64,000 nt of DNA, taken from NCBI GenBank assembly GCA_018894105.1, contig CM032127.1:5921001-5985000 (forward strand). The letters run 5' to 3'. The notes under the pieces are model-generated. The model did no database searches, was not told the origin of the DNA, and saw only the letters and a program-made list of their open reading frames with translations. The DNA comes from Jacaranda mimosifolia (taxonomy: Eukaryota; Streptophyta; Magnoliopsida; Lamiales; Bignoniaceae). This document shows, one piece after another, positions 39,413 to 51,975 of the stretch (position 1 is its first letter; every line of letters begins with the position of its first letter). Made by a program: the position numbers and the translations under genes.

Positions 39413-39895
39413 AACAGTATAGATTAAGGTTTTGAGGATTATAGCTATCGATATGTTTAATAATAAAATATATAATCATTAACAACTTTAATGTTACCAC
39501 TGACATTTTTTTAATAGTGTAGAAAAGCGCCCATTTAATTTTTGAAAGGAAATTAAACGTAATGCAGTGGGGTGTTATGTGTTATTCTTTCTCTAATTAC
39601 TAAGAGCTTGGATATTTGCATGATCATTTGTTTAATTAATAAAGAAATTAATTAATTAATTAATTAATGACTTATAAATTAGGAGTATGGTTGAAGTATA
39701 TATCATTTCCTCAAAAGTCAAGACCCAAGAAAAATAGGAAAATGAGATATTGAAGTGTTTCCTTAATGCAAAATTAATTCAAAATTCAAGATGTGGTGTT
39801 CAAAATTCAAAAAATTTTCATCATAACTGCAAGACTATTAATTAATCAAAATTCAACCTGCAAGTTCTGAGATAGAAGGATATTAAAAAAATAAA

Positions 39896-39970
<75 letters not shown>

Positions 39971-41600
39971 CAAATGAATAATGTCTTGTCGCTCTCGTCA
40001 ACTCTTCAATCTTAATTAATCGATTAGCTAATTCTTTTTCTTTTAATGTGACTTTAAAAAGTACTAGCTACTTATTCATTTGTTAAAATAATTGTAAGGT
40101 ATGTTTGATTGATCAACTCAATACATTTTATTGATGACAAAAAGTATACTTATGATTATACATGCTAAGAACATTCATCATCTTTATTTAGGTTAGAAGA
40201 TGAGTATTAAAAAAAATTATGGCTTTCACTTTATCTGCTTACTTGCATACATGAATTTTTTATCATTAGTTAGTTGCCTATGATTGGATAGTCGTCACAA
40301 AATGAAAGGGTGACAAAATAATACAGTACAAGTTATATTTTACATGAAAAGAAACTTTATTTTGTTACAATAATGACTTAGAAATTAATATTATAAATAA
40401 TTATATATAGTGTAAATATATATATATATAATCACACTTGGATATCCAGAAATAATTAGTTAATAATTAACTATAATTCATACTGCACGACTAACAACAA
40501 AAAATTGATAAACTATTATCAAAGTACACTGGTACTAAAACTTTTGGTGAATTCAAACAGCCAGAGTTATTGGGGGCACAAATTTTCGTTTGAGTAATGT
40601 CTCCTGGGCTCAATATATACTAACCACTTAAATATTAATTATTGTCAACATAAATTTGTGAGAGTTATTATAATTAAAAAAATATAATTTATGATCACTT
40701 AATACATATTATTATGATATATATAATATATATATAATTTATCACTCAATATCTTGTTAGTTACATCACTTTTATTAAAATGCCAAACTGTACACAATAT
40801 GTGTGACATCAAATTTCTTGTCATTAAAGTCTCAAAGTTAATTACATGTGACCAAGGCAAATATGGTTATCAATATGATTGACGACTGGACTTTATTGTT
40901 ACTGAAGTATTACAATGGCTTGTTTTTTTCCCTCCAAATAGTGTGAAAATTTTGCTTATCCTAAGACTCTCAAATCAATATGATTGACGACTGGACTTTA
41001 ATATAAATAATTTTTTTCATTCTGTAAATATCTTGAGATATTTCCCATATTGACGGCATGTAAAAGTTTGTCGTTACCCACTCATTTCTCAATCATCCGG
41101 CTAGCTCAAATTTCACTTCACCTACCTAAGTGGAATTTAGAAGTATTTAGGTCTTTTACTTTGTTCTTTCTACTCTAAAGTACACAAATTTTGACTGAAA
41201 TAATTGTCCTAGACATAAAGTTGAAAATTGCTACATTTAAGATATTTTCTTACTGATCCCAATTGAATTATGTTGCAAAAACCACTAGATAATTTGCGTG
41301 GCACGCAAATTATAGAGTCAATTAACTTATCTAATCCAATTTTCAGCTGGATAAGAATATTGAGTACTGGTCAACATTGTCACAAAGATATGGCTACATG
41401 TACTCCCCTGCACATCCAACAAGCACATACATCTTTCCTTTACTTTCTTCCCCCCCCCCCGCCCTCCTTAAGTTTCATTCAAGTTATAAATTTTGCTAAA
41501 TAAAACTAGAAAATGGGCTAATGATGTACCATATGGGTTGATAAAGAAAACTTGGCTAGCATGTTCATATTTATATGATATACTTGAACATACAATTACA
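39413..41600 (+). repeat. Tandem unit II, main part
   Basis: 39413-39870 is the right copy of the ~470-bp direct repeat at 28785-29261. 40500-41270 and 41395-41590 match unit I (about 19700-20570, 24060-24120, 24640) and unit III. It contains a (TAA)n microsatellite at about 39896-39969. I see no conserved coding frame; the small open frame near 41270-41503 is not shared with the other copies. Confidence 0.6.
39896..39969 (+). repeat. (TAA)n microsatellite
   Basis: About 24 uninterrupted TAA units. Confidence 0.95.
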
Positions 41601-43440
41601 ATTATGCTAGTTAAGTGATCTTTTACATCGATGAAAACCCATAATTTAAAAATAATTCATATAATATAAAATTATAAAAATACTAGACAAATAGTCCAAA
41701 AGCTATTAGATAATAGCAATCAAAACTATTCACTTCTTTTGTATTTCGTTGAAAAAAATATCTTCTCTTTCAATTGATAATGAAATTATCAAAATCAACT
41801 ACTTTTTTGTATGATCTAGGATTGTTAAAGTACTTATAACAAGCGTGACAAAATAATACTGGCATCACATGATTAAAATCTTTATTTTAATACAATAACA
41901 ATTTAATAAATCAATACTAAAGATAATTATATACATCATCAATTGTAAATATTATAAAAATAATATAATTACACGAGGATATCAAAGAATAACTAGTTAA
42001 TAATTAATAATTAACTACAACCATATATATGACTAACAACAAAAAATAATAAACTATTATTAAAGTATACAGATTTGAATTTGGTGTGGGACTCAAAATT
42101 CAAACCGTTAAAATGATAAGAGGGCACAACGTTGCCATTTGAGCAATGCCATTTTATTGTACTGCCATCACGTGCAACGTGCTATTTTCTAAATAATTAC
42201 TAAAGTATTACTGTGGCCAAGAAATGGTTATAAATAATATTAATTACTAAAGTATTACCGTCGCTTACATTTTCTCTCCAAATAGTGTGCAAAAATTGAC
42301 TGCAGCAAGATTTTCCTTATTCTAAGACTCTTAACCCAACATCATTGACTGGACTTTATATAAATAATCTTTTTTATTCTCTAAATATCTTTTAATTAAT
42401 ACTTCCATATCGACGGCACATAGAATTTACCATTATTCACTCATTTTCTCTATCATATATCTCGATGACTAGTCCATATTTCAGTCCACCTACCTAAGTG
42501 GAAAATTTGAATTGTACTGCTGTATGTTACTTTGTTCTTTCTACTCTAGAGTAAGCAAAATTTGATTGGAACTATTTTTCAAGTATATGAAGTTGAAATT
42601 TGCAATATTTTTTTATTGAATTGTGTTGCATCCACAGGTTAATTTTCGCAACCTATTATGTAGTCAATTAATTATGCAATTCAATGTTCATTACTATAAA
42701 AAATTAGGGTATCAAATAAAATCTTAGTTGATGCTAAAAATTCATAGATTTGGCTATAAAATTATCCTAACCATGTTCAAAACTGATGACCTCGTAGCTA
42801 ACCCTTGCTAGACCAATCCATAGCTGATGATCATTCTTAAATTTATATATATATACACAAGTAATACATAACTAATCCATTACACTCCAAAAGTATAATG
42901 TTACTAATTGATAATTAATATTTTTTGTTGATTATAATTAAAAAAAATTATATTTGCTATGAAAATCCATGGCTATATTTTGTAGTTATAGTTACGAAAT
43001 TAATTTCGTAACAATTTTTTTGTAGTAGATACTTATTTTTTGGTAGTGCACCTGGATAAGAAGATTGAGTACTACTTGTCAACTTTGTGACAAAAATGGA
43101 GATAAGAAAAATCTTTTGCCAACATTAATTGTGGAAAAATAACAACGATCTAGAAAAATTTCTCCAACTTTGGCGACATGCATGTACTCCTATGCACATC
43201 GAATAAACACATCCATCTTTCATTAATTTACTTTTCTTTTCTTCTTTTTTTCCCCTTTTCTTAAGCTTTCATTCTAGTTAATTTCTTTAACTAAAACTAG
43301 AAAAATGGGCTAATTCTGTATCATATAGGTTGATAAAGAAAACATGGTAGCATGCTTCTTTTACTATGATATGTTAATTTGAACATATTATTATAATTGT
43401 GCTAATTAAGTGGTCTTTTAATTTACATCGATGAAGACTC
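41601..43440 (+). repeat. Tandem unit III
   Basis: Parallels unit II in order. 42060-42160 matches 40520-40610, 42270-42640 matches 40920-41270, 43045-43210 matches 41340-41430, and 43290-43370 matches 41505-41585. Non-coding. A CACTA-like MITE (42690-43030) is inserted. Confidence 0.6.
42690..43030. mobile_element. CACTA-like MITE in unit III
   Basis: Near-inverse ends ATTACTATAAAAAATTA and TACTACAAAAAAATTGT (inverted right end). It is absent at the matching point of units I and II. Confidence 0.4.
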
Positions 43441-43787
43441 ATTATATAAAGATTGCCTATTAAGAAATTATAGACATGTTGGATAAATTATCCAAAAATA
43501 ATGATGTAATCAATTAATGGTAATTAAATTATCAGAGTCATCTACTTTATTTGTATGTATTAAACTATCTTAGTAAATATATATACGTGACGACTAATTA
43601 ATCGAAACTTTCCTTGTAATTCAAATGACTATTACCACCTTGATCATACATCAAACAAAATGGACATGGCTAAATGGACTAAGAAAAGGCTATTCAATAG
43701 ATTGGATAATTCATGAACGAGTTTTTTAGTTAGTACTTTTGCAGCAATATAATGTAAGGAAATCATATCATGTCATCCCATTTCATA

Positions 43788-43826
43788 ATTCCTTTCTATA
43801 AGTAAAGGAATTTTATAGAAAGGAAT
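43788..43826. repeat. Short perfect hairpin
   Basis: The 14-nt arms ATTCCTTTCTATAA and TTATAGAAAGGAAT are separated by 11 nt. It is in non-coding DNA between tandem unit III and the hAT element. Confidence 0.75.
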
Positions 43827-43941
43827 CCTAGAAAGTGTGCCCAATTTCTTTTGTTGCACTGCATGAAAATTCAAAGTTTCAGTGAACCCGCAGAAACAAA
43901 AAGATAGGCAGATTCAATAGGTCTGGCTCAACACATTTAAT

Positions 43942-44866
43942 TAGGGGTGGGCAAATGGGACCGGGTATTTGGATACCCGCCCGACCTGATCGGGTATTAG
44001 TGGTTGGGCATAGAAAGTTCAGGTTTGTTCGGGTACCCGGTCTTTTATAATCAGGACAAGATCCGGGATATGATCTAGTCCAGGTTGGATATTCGGGTAC
44101 CGGATTAAAATTTAAAAAATAAAAAATAAAAACACCAAAAAATAATGCTGGCCGCCACCCATTGCTCATTCTGCCTTAGTATCTTCCCAACCAAGTTTTC
44201 TCAAATCCCAAGTTCTCCTCTGCGGAGTTAGTCTTTCTCTCTTCATCGAGTAAATTGAGTTAGTCTATCTCTCTCTCCATCTCCAGCATACTTATCTCTC
44301 TCACATGCGCATGGCCGCATTTGTCTCTCGCGACTAGCCCACTTATCTTGCCCAAAGCCAAAAATCAACCAACACAGCAACACGGCAACGCCCATCCACC
44401 CACTTCTGCAAGCCACCAGTCTGCCACACCCGGCCCTCTGTGCCACAATTGCATGCCATCTTTATGTTCTGTAGATGGAACTAGATTGACGTATATTTTC
44501 TTTTTCAAGGTGAATGAATTTATTTTAAATTATTTAGAGGTGCATACTTTGATGAAATGGTATTATCAATAATATACTATTGCAAGGGCAATTCATGCTT
44601 TGGTGAATTGGTGAATTTATTTGGACAGAACATTGGTGAAGCCGTGCTATATGCATTTTTCTTTTTGTCTATTTCTTTTTCTTTTTTTATTTTTAAATTA
44701 CCCAAAAACCCAATTCTGGAACCCGAGACTGGGATCAGGTACCCGAAATCCAGGTACTCAACCAATAATCGGGCCGGGATCGGGTATTAAAATTTTGATC
44801 CCGAACGATCGGGTACTCGACCCAGTTGTCCCAATCCCGGGGATCCTAGCCCGATGCCCACCCCTA
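43942..44866. mobile_element. hAT-type non-autonomous element
   Basis: A perfect 8-bp target duplication CATTTAAT is at 43934-43941 and 44867-44874. Termini are TAGGGGTGGGCAAATGGG and, inverted, TAGGGGTGGGCATCGGGC. GGGTACCCG/CGGGTATT words recur in both arms. The middle (about 44150-44700) is unrelated filler with no recognised gene. Confidence 0.9.
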
Positions 44867-44939
44867 CATTTAATAAAGTTATTTATTTGAAATTACTTAT
44901 ATTATGGTTTGAATATGTGAATTAATCATTTTTTGTGCA

Positions 44940-45570
44940 GAAGAAGAATTTTGATCCCGACGACACTTGATTATATAGATTCTCTTTTTTGATCAACAAT
45001 AACTGTAATTGATCAGCCTAAATGATCCTTTGAGAATAAGATTCATTCTCTTCATAAAAAATGGTGGATATAACCAATAAAGATTTCTTTTTGATTCATC
45101 CATGGGCTCATTTAAGAATTATTTTTGGTCCAATTCATAGGAATCAATAGAAAAGGCAAATTCATTATACACCAGATCCAGCTTAGTTATTGATAGAAAT
45201 CATGGTGTAGTGTGTATCGTGGTGTAAAGTGTATCCTCCCGTATCCCGCTCATGGAATAGATGAAATAAATTTAAAAATGATTTTGTTCAAGAGTGAAAT
45301 CTTATTGGAGCTATCCATATCCAATTTATCCTTTCGAACCCTATGATACCCTGGATCTGATGAAATAAGATGAATTGCGACAATATTATGTAAATACGTA
45401 ATTATCTTGAATAAATTAACTAATTGTTTATTATTTGATTGTTTGGAAGTGATAAAAGAAAGATCTTGTTGTTTTTTCAACAATGTCTAATCTCTAGTGG
45501 ACCTTTCAGTAGGATTCGAATTCATATGAAGTTCTGACCATCTATTAGAGAAAAAAGAATGAATCGGTCT
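44940..45570 (-). other. ycf2: Nuclear copy of chloroplast ycf2 fragment (NUPT)
   Basis: On the minus strand the translation gives ycf2-like segments in order: [10 protein letters not shown] near 45510, [10 protein letters not shown] near 45475, [19 protein letters not shown] near 45330, then SITEPDLVY-like and FAFSIDSYELDQK near 45170. In chloroplasts ycf2 encodes a very large essential membrane-associated protein. Here only about 200 codons remain, with internal deletions (between about 45180 and 45245) and shifts, so it is not functional. It lies directly upstream of CYP76 copy B. Boundaries are approximate. Confidence 0.85.
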
Positions 45571-45778
45571 TGTAAAATTTTCAAAAAAAAATTCGATTTC
45601 CTCCAAAAGCAGATGATTTATAATTAAGATATTGTTATCATCATGTAAATGAAAAAAAAATAATAATAAATATCATGAGAGATTCTAATGCCTATTTTAT
45701 AAGCTTGATGCGAAAATATTCAATCAACATCAATATAAAAGACGAATTAAAATAAAAATCAAAATGGCATTCATCTAC

Positions 45779-45785
45779 TATAAAA
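45779..45785 (+). promoter_or_regulatory. Probable TATA box of CYP76 copy B
   Basis: TATAAAA within CTACTATAAAAAG lies about 70 nt upstream of the ATG at 45850. The promoter survives although the gene is broken. Confidence 0.55.
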
Positions 45786-45849
45786 AGTGAACTCTTGGCT
45801 CATTTTGTCATAAGAGAGGCGTAAGGAAAGAAATTAAAAGAACAACCAA

Positions 45850-46863
45850 ATGGATTTCTTGGCACTCTTCGCTTTTCTATTTCTGGCCATTTGGACATGG
45901 TTTCACTTCGTGAGGTCGGATTCAAGGCACCAGGGAGTAGCCAAGCTTCCGCCGGGGCGGAAACCTTATCCTATCATCGCAAACATTCTTCCACTTTCCC
46001 AAACCCCCACCGATCACTTGCCAAACTCTACAAAAACTATGGTCCTTTAATGTCCCTCCAGCTCGGGAGCGTATACACTGTAGTTGTCTCTTCCCCTGAA
46101 AACGCAAGAGAAATACTACAAAAAAATGACCAAGCTTTTCCCAGCCGAACCATCATATCTGCAGCCCACGCACATGACCACCACGATATTTCAATGGCAT
46201 ATTTGTCAGTAGGGAGCGAATGGGAAAAAATTCATACACTGTGCAAAGAACAAATGTTTTCAAATGTTCCTCTGGACGTGAGTCAAATCCTTCGCCAAGA
46301 GAGATTGCAGAAACTGAGTACATGGAGAAATGCAGCATTAGCAACGGAACAGTGAATATTGGTGAAGCTACCTTCATAACAATGCTAAATCTCATGTCGG
46401 CCACACTATTTTCGGCTGAATTTACTCAGTTTGATTCTGATGCTACTTAGGAATTTAAGGAAACTATTGAGGGTGTGGCCAGATTGTGGGTCTTCCTAAT
46501 TTCTCTGATTATTTCCCAATCCTTCAACCATTTGATCCACAAGGGATTAAGTGGAAGGCCGACTTTGTCTTTGGAAAATTGCTTGCAATGATCGAGGATA
46601 TAATCAATCAAAGATTTAAATCAAAAGTCACATCCCCTGCTCCTCCAAAGAAGAATGATTTACTGGAAATACCCCTGCATCTCAGCCAAGGAACTGAGTA
46701 TGCGATGACCACCAACGAAATTAAGCATTTACTTCTGGTTGGTAAATTAGAGTACTCTTTCCTACGTTTTACTTCCTTACTTCCATGCTAAAGTAGTGTT
46801 TCTAATTCTACTTTATGTTAAGACTTATTTGTTGCGGGATCTGACACAATAGCAAGCACAACG
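45850..46863 (+). pseudogene. CYP76-family cytochrome P450, copy B, 5' portion, pseudogene
   Basis: Exon 1 (45850-46737) starts with a signal-anchor helix (MDFLALFAFLFLAIWTW) and the proline-rich hinge KLPPGRKPYPI, as in microsomal P450s. Continuing segments include YGPLMSLQLGSVYTVVVSSP and the C-helix region WEKIHTLCKEQMF. Breaks: frameshifts near 46010, 46318 and 46478 and an in-frame TAG at 46448-46450. The intron (about 46738-46821) has lost its acceptor: the AG seen in copy A is AA. Exon 2 begins at 46822 and reads DLFVAGSDTIAST (the I-helix oxygen-binding motif) before the copia insertion at 46864. The family is known for terpene and other small-molecule oxidations. Position convergent to a KSL remnant supports a lost diterpenoid role, which is inference. 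Confidence 0.88.
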
Positions 46864-49800
46864 TATTGATTTTGCCTTGAAATTTTGGGCTAAATTGGTG
46901 AGAACCGAAAGAAATGGAGCAAAGCAATTGAAATGGGCACGAGGAGAACACCCCAGCGCGCACCGACAGAACGCCACTTGCTGGGGCACCCCAACACATG
47001 CAGCAAAGCAAAAATAGGATGAGACAGGCACGAGACGCGCTAGAGCACGCGACATAAGTTTTTTCTCAGCACTACAGGCAGCAGCAGCAATTGTGCTGCC
47101 CCGGCACGTGGCACTGGCCCATGAGCCTAGGACTTCATTTTTGTAGGTATTTAATCAATTTTCTTCTGGGACAACTTAACACAGTCATAACAAGAGGGTT
47201 TTTAGACTACTTTTGAGATAGTTTCTCCAGATAGAATTTAAAACGATGGTGTTAGCTACTCTCGTGAGATTTGTGGGACATAATTTTGTACTTACTATCT
47301 TGATTGAAATCAATAAATTCTTTTCTTTGTTGGTTGGATTAGGCACATCGACGAACCACGTTAAAAATTATTGTTAGTTTCATTGAATTACTTTACTGTT
47401 ATTTCATAAATCCTCTTGGGTTTCAACAAATTGGTATCAGAGTAGGTTGGATTAGATGTTAACCATGAAGTATGAGGTAGAGAAATTCGATCGGAAGAAC
47501 GACTTTGGGCTATGGAAGATAAATGTTCATGCCTTCTTGTGTCAACAAGGTTTACAGAGAGCATTAAAAGGCAGAAATTCCTTGCCAAAGACGTTGACAG
47601 ACGAAGAGAAGGATGAGTTTATGGTGACTGCTTATGGTACTCTGGTGTTATCAATGGCAGATAACATATTAAATAAGGTCGCCACAGAAAGTACGCCAGC
47701 GAATTTGTGGAAGAAGCTGGAGAGTCTCTATATGACGAAGCCCCTGACGAATCGATTGTATCTGAAACAACTGTTATACACATTGAGGATGAGGAAGGTA
47801 CATCTATTACTCATCATATTGATTATTTCAATAAGGTGATACTAGATCTTGCTAGTATAGGTGTTAAAATTGAAGATGAAGACCAAGCGTTAATTCTCTT
47901 ATGTTCTCTGTCAAAATCTTTTGAGCACTTGGTTACTACCTTGTTGTACGGGAGAGATATGATTTCAATGGAGGATGTAAAAGCCTCATTGAATACCAAC
48001 AAATTGAGAAAACATATCCTGGGTAGTAATGATGGTGAAAGTGGGGAAGGATTCATGGCGAAAGGAATACCGAGATAAAAGGGAAGGAGTAGAGGCCGAT
48101 AGAAGTCCCGAACCAAGTCTAAAAATGGTAACAAGTGTTTTAGGTGTGGTAGAAAGGGGTACTGGAAATGAAATTTTCACGAATGAGGAAAGGCGAAGGA
48201 TGCAGGTGAAACTTCTTATCAAAAATGGGATGATGTCACAAGAATTGTTGAGGATGAGTCTGATGGTAGGGCTTGTTCTCAACATTGCCGAAACTTTACT
48301 AAACTATGAATGAATTTTGGATAGTGGTTGTTTCTACTACATGTGCCCACGAGAAGATTGGTTTACCACTTATCAGAAATGCAATTGTGGTAAAGTGCTT
48401 ATGGGAAACGATGCTTTTTGTAGAGTTGTAGGAATTAGCTCAGTTTGTGCGTCATCTTCTAGATCTAAAGAAAAATCTGATATCGCTGGGTACTCTGGAC
48501 AAGAACGGTTGTGAGTACAGAGCTCGAGATGGAGTTTTGTGGGTTTCGAAAGGTGCATTACTTATCATGAAGGGAGACAAGTGGAATGGCCTTTACATAT
48601 TGTAGAGAAACATGATTTCTGTTACTGCAGCAATTTCTTCATCAATCAATGATACTACAAGGCTATGGCATATGCGGCTTGGGTATATGAGTGAGAAGGG
48701 GATGTCAGAACTCAGCAAACAAGGTTTGCTTTGCAGAGAGAAGACTGGAGAACTAGATTTCCAGGAGCAGTTTGTGCTGGGCAAGCAACATAGGGTGGAA
48801 TTCGACACTGCAGTTCATAGGACCAAAGGCACCTTGGATTACATTCACTTAAATCTTTAGGGGCCTTCTCAGGTTTCTTCAAAGGGAAGTGCCAAGTACA
48901 TGCTGACATTTATTGATGACTTCTCATGGAGAGTATGGGTGCATATGTTGAAGCATAAGGATGAGGTATTTGTCAACTTCAAGCAATGGAAAACTTTAAT
49001 CGAGAAGCAGACAAGAAATGAGATAAAGCACTTAAGGACTGATAATGGATTAAAGTTCTGTAATAAGGAATTTCAAGAATTCTGCTATAAGGAAGGAATT
49101 ATGAGGCATCGCACAATTGTACATACACCACAACAGAATGGAGTTGCAGAACGGATAAACATGACTATCTTAGAAAGAGCTAGATGCATGCTCTTTAACA
49201 CCAGATTGTCCAAGGATTTTTGGACTGAAGTGATTAACACTGCTTGTTATTTGGTAAATAAGTCACTATCGACTGCTTTGGACTGTAAGACACCAATAAA
49301 GGTTTTATTTGGTTTTCTTGTTGATTACTCAAATCTAAGAGTATTTGGGTGTCCAGCCTATGCTCATGTCCAGGATGGGAAGCTTAAGCAAAGGGCTAGG
49401 AATTACATATTCTGAGGCTATGCAGATGGAGTTGATTGTGGTGTAATGATGACAAGGGCTTTGAGATGATTATCAGCAGGGACGTGACATTTGATGAGTC
49501 TGCTATGATGAAGAAGGTGGAGCAGCAGAAAAGCAGTCAATGTTAAGGAAAAGGTGGAGTTTCATATTGATCCTCCACAAGTCTCAAAGGGAAAACAAAA
49601 GGTGGTAGATGATGTGGGTAAAGGCTCATTATCACCAAATCAACAACATGAAAATGAACTACCACAAAATTATTGCTTGGCTCGGATAGGGAGAGGAAGC
49701 AAATCAAACTATCACAACGATTTGCTTACTCAAATCTGGTTGCTTATGCTTTAAGTTCAGCCGAGGAGTTTGTGGGAGATGATCTAGTCTCATACAAAGA

Positions 49801-51975
49801 GGCAATTTTCTAGTTAGATTTTGATAAATAGTTTGCAGCTATAAGTGAAGAGATGGAGTATCTACATAAGAATAGCACATGGGAACTGGTTGATGTGCCC
49901 AAATGGCATAAGATTGCATGTTACAAATGGATCTATAAGAAAAAGGAAGGGATTCCCGGGGTTGAGGATGCTAGATATAAGACGCAACTGGTTACTAGGG
50001 GTTTTACTCAAATAGAGGGAGCTGACTTTCATGAAGTGTTCTCCCCAGTTGTAAAACATACTTCCATTCGTGTTACTTGCCATGGTTGCTTTGTTTGATA
50101 TGAAGCTTGAGTAGATGGATGCGAAAATGGCGTTTCTACATGGTGAGTTGGAGAAATAAATCTACATAAGCCAACTAAAGGGATTCGTTGTTTCCAGGAA
50201 ACAAAATCAAGCATGTCTTTTGAAGAGGTCTTTATATGGCTTGAAACAGTCTCCCAGACAATGGTATAAAAGGTTTGATAATTTTAATACCAAGATAGGA
50301 TATACTAGAACCATTTACGATTACTGTGTATATCATAAAAATTGTAGTGATGGCCTTCTCGAATATTTGTTGCTATATGTTGATGATATGTTGATTGCCT
50401 CTAGAAACATATCTGAGATCAACAATTTAAAAGCTCCGTTAAGCGAAGAATTTGATATGAAGGATTTGGGCAGTGCAAAGAACATATTGGGCATGGATAT
50501 CATTCGGGATAGACGCGCAGGATTATTGTACTTGTCTCAACAATATTACATTGAGAAAATACTTGAGCAATTTGGGATGGATAAGTCTAAGCTAGTTAGT
50601 ACACACTTGTAGCTCATCTCATGCTCTCATCAAATCTATCACCGAGTATTGAGGAGGAGGTGGAGCACATGTCAAATGTGTCGTATGCTAGTGCAGTGGG
50701 TAGCTTGATGTATGCCATGGTGTGTACTAGGCCAGACATTTCACATGCATTCAGTGTTGTGAATAGGTACATGCACAAGCCAGGAAAGACGCATTGTAGT
50801 TTGTGAAATTAATCATGAGGTATCTGAGAGGCTCTATAGACAGATGTTTGAGGTATAATCAATTGAATTCTACTGCTAGAATTATTAGCTATGTGGATGC
50901 GAATTATGTAGGAGATTTGGACAGCAGAAAGTCCATGACTAGGTACATGTTTTATGTTTCAAGTTGTACGGTTAGCTGGAAGGCGACTTTAAAATCATCA
51001 GTTGCATTGTTCACAACAGAAGCTGAGTACATGGCTCTGGCTGAAGGCGTGAAGAAGGCATTTGGCTAAAGGGGTTGATTGAGGATATGGATATGGATTC
51101 TGATACTACTTCAATATTTTGTGATAGTCAGAGTGTCATACACTTGTCAAAGAATCAAGCTTTTCATGAGAAAACAAAACGCATTAATGTATGGTATTAC
51201 TTTGTTCGGGATATGGTGTCTCAAGGTGTCATTCAAGTTGACAAAGTTGGGACTAAGGATAATCCGGTAGACATGTTGATGAAGGCTATTCCAAGATTTG
51301 ATTAACATTTGCAGCCTCAGATGGCGGACCCTTCTGGAAGAAGGGAGAAAGAAGATAGATGGTGAATTTCAAGTCCATGTGGAGAATTATTGATTTTGCC
51401 TTGAAATTTCGAGCTAAATTGATGAGTATCAGAAGAAATGGAGCGAAATAGAGCAAAGCTGTTGAAATGGGTATGAGGAGAACACCCTAGTGTGCACTGG
51501 CAGGACGCCGCGCACCGGGGCGCGGAGTGCAATAGAGTAGAAACAGGATGAGACGGAAGTGAGACGTACCCAGGAACAAGTCCGCATGCGGCACACTGTC
51601 ACCGTGCGCCCTGGCTCAAGTTCTGCATGCTAGGGGCACACGACGTGAGTTTTTTCTCGGCACAATAGGCAGCAGCAATAGTTTGTGTGCACCCTAGTGC
51701 ACGGCATAGGCCCACGGGCCTAGGACTTTGTTTTCGAAGGTATTTAATCAATTTTCTTTCGGGACAACTTAACACAGACATAACATGAGAGTTTCTAGAC
51801 TGCTTTTGAGATAGTTTCTCAAGATGAAGTTTAGAATGAGGGTGTTAGGTGTTCTCTTGAGATTTATGGGACATAATTTTGTACTTGCTATCTTGATTGA
51901 AATCAATAAATTCTTTTATTTTTCGGGTGGATTAGGGATATCGTCGAACCACGTTAAATATTGTTGTCAGTTTCA
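46864..51975 (+). mobile_element. Copia retrotransposon inserted in CYP76 copy B exon 2
   Basis: 5' LTR is about 46864-47427 and 3' LTR about 51388-51975; both start TATTGATTTTGCC. Primer site TGGTATCAGAGTAGG is at 47432-47446. Order is the Ty1/copia one: gag (47455-48080), CCHC-like knuckle near 48138 (broken), protease WILDSGCFYYMCP (about 48313), GAG-pre (48655), integrase (48900-49415; D-D-E type core with TDNG and QQNGVAER), RT (49853-50612; KRSLYGLKQSPRQW, YVDDMLIAS) and RNase H (50803-51305). Stops and frameshifts separate every domain, so it is inactive. The 3' LTR lacks the last ~50 bp present in the 5' LTR. The LTRs differ at many positions, indicating age. Confidence 0.93.

Noticed and set aside
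41270..41503. Small open frame in tandem unit II
   Set aside because: Not preserved in units I or III at the matching position, and it ends in a poly-C/low-complexity tract.
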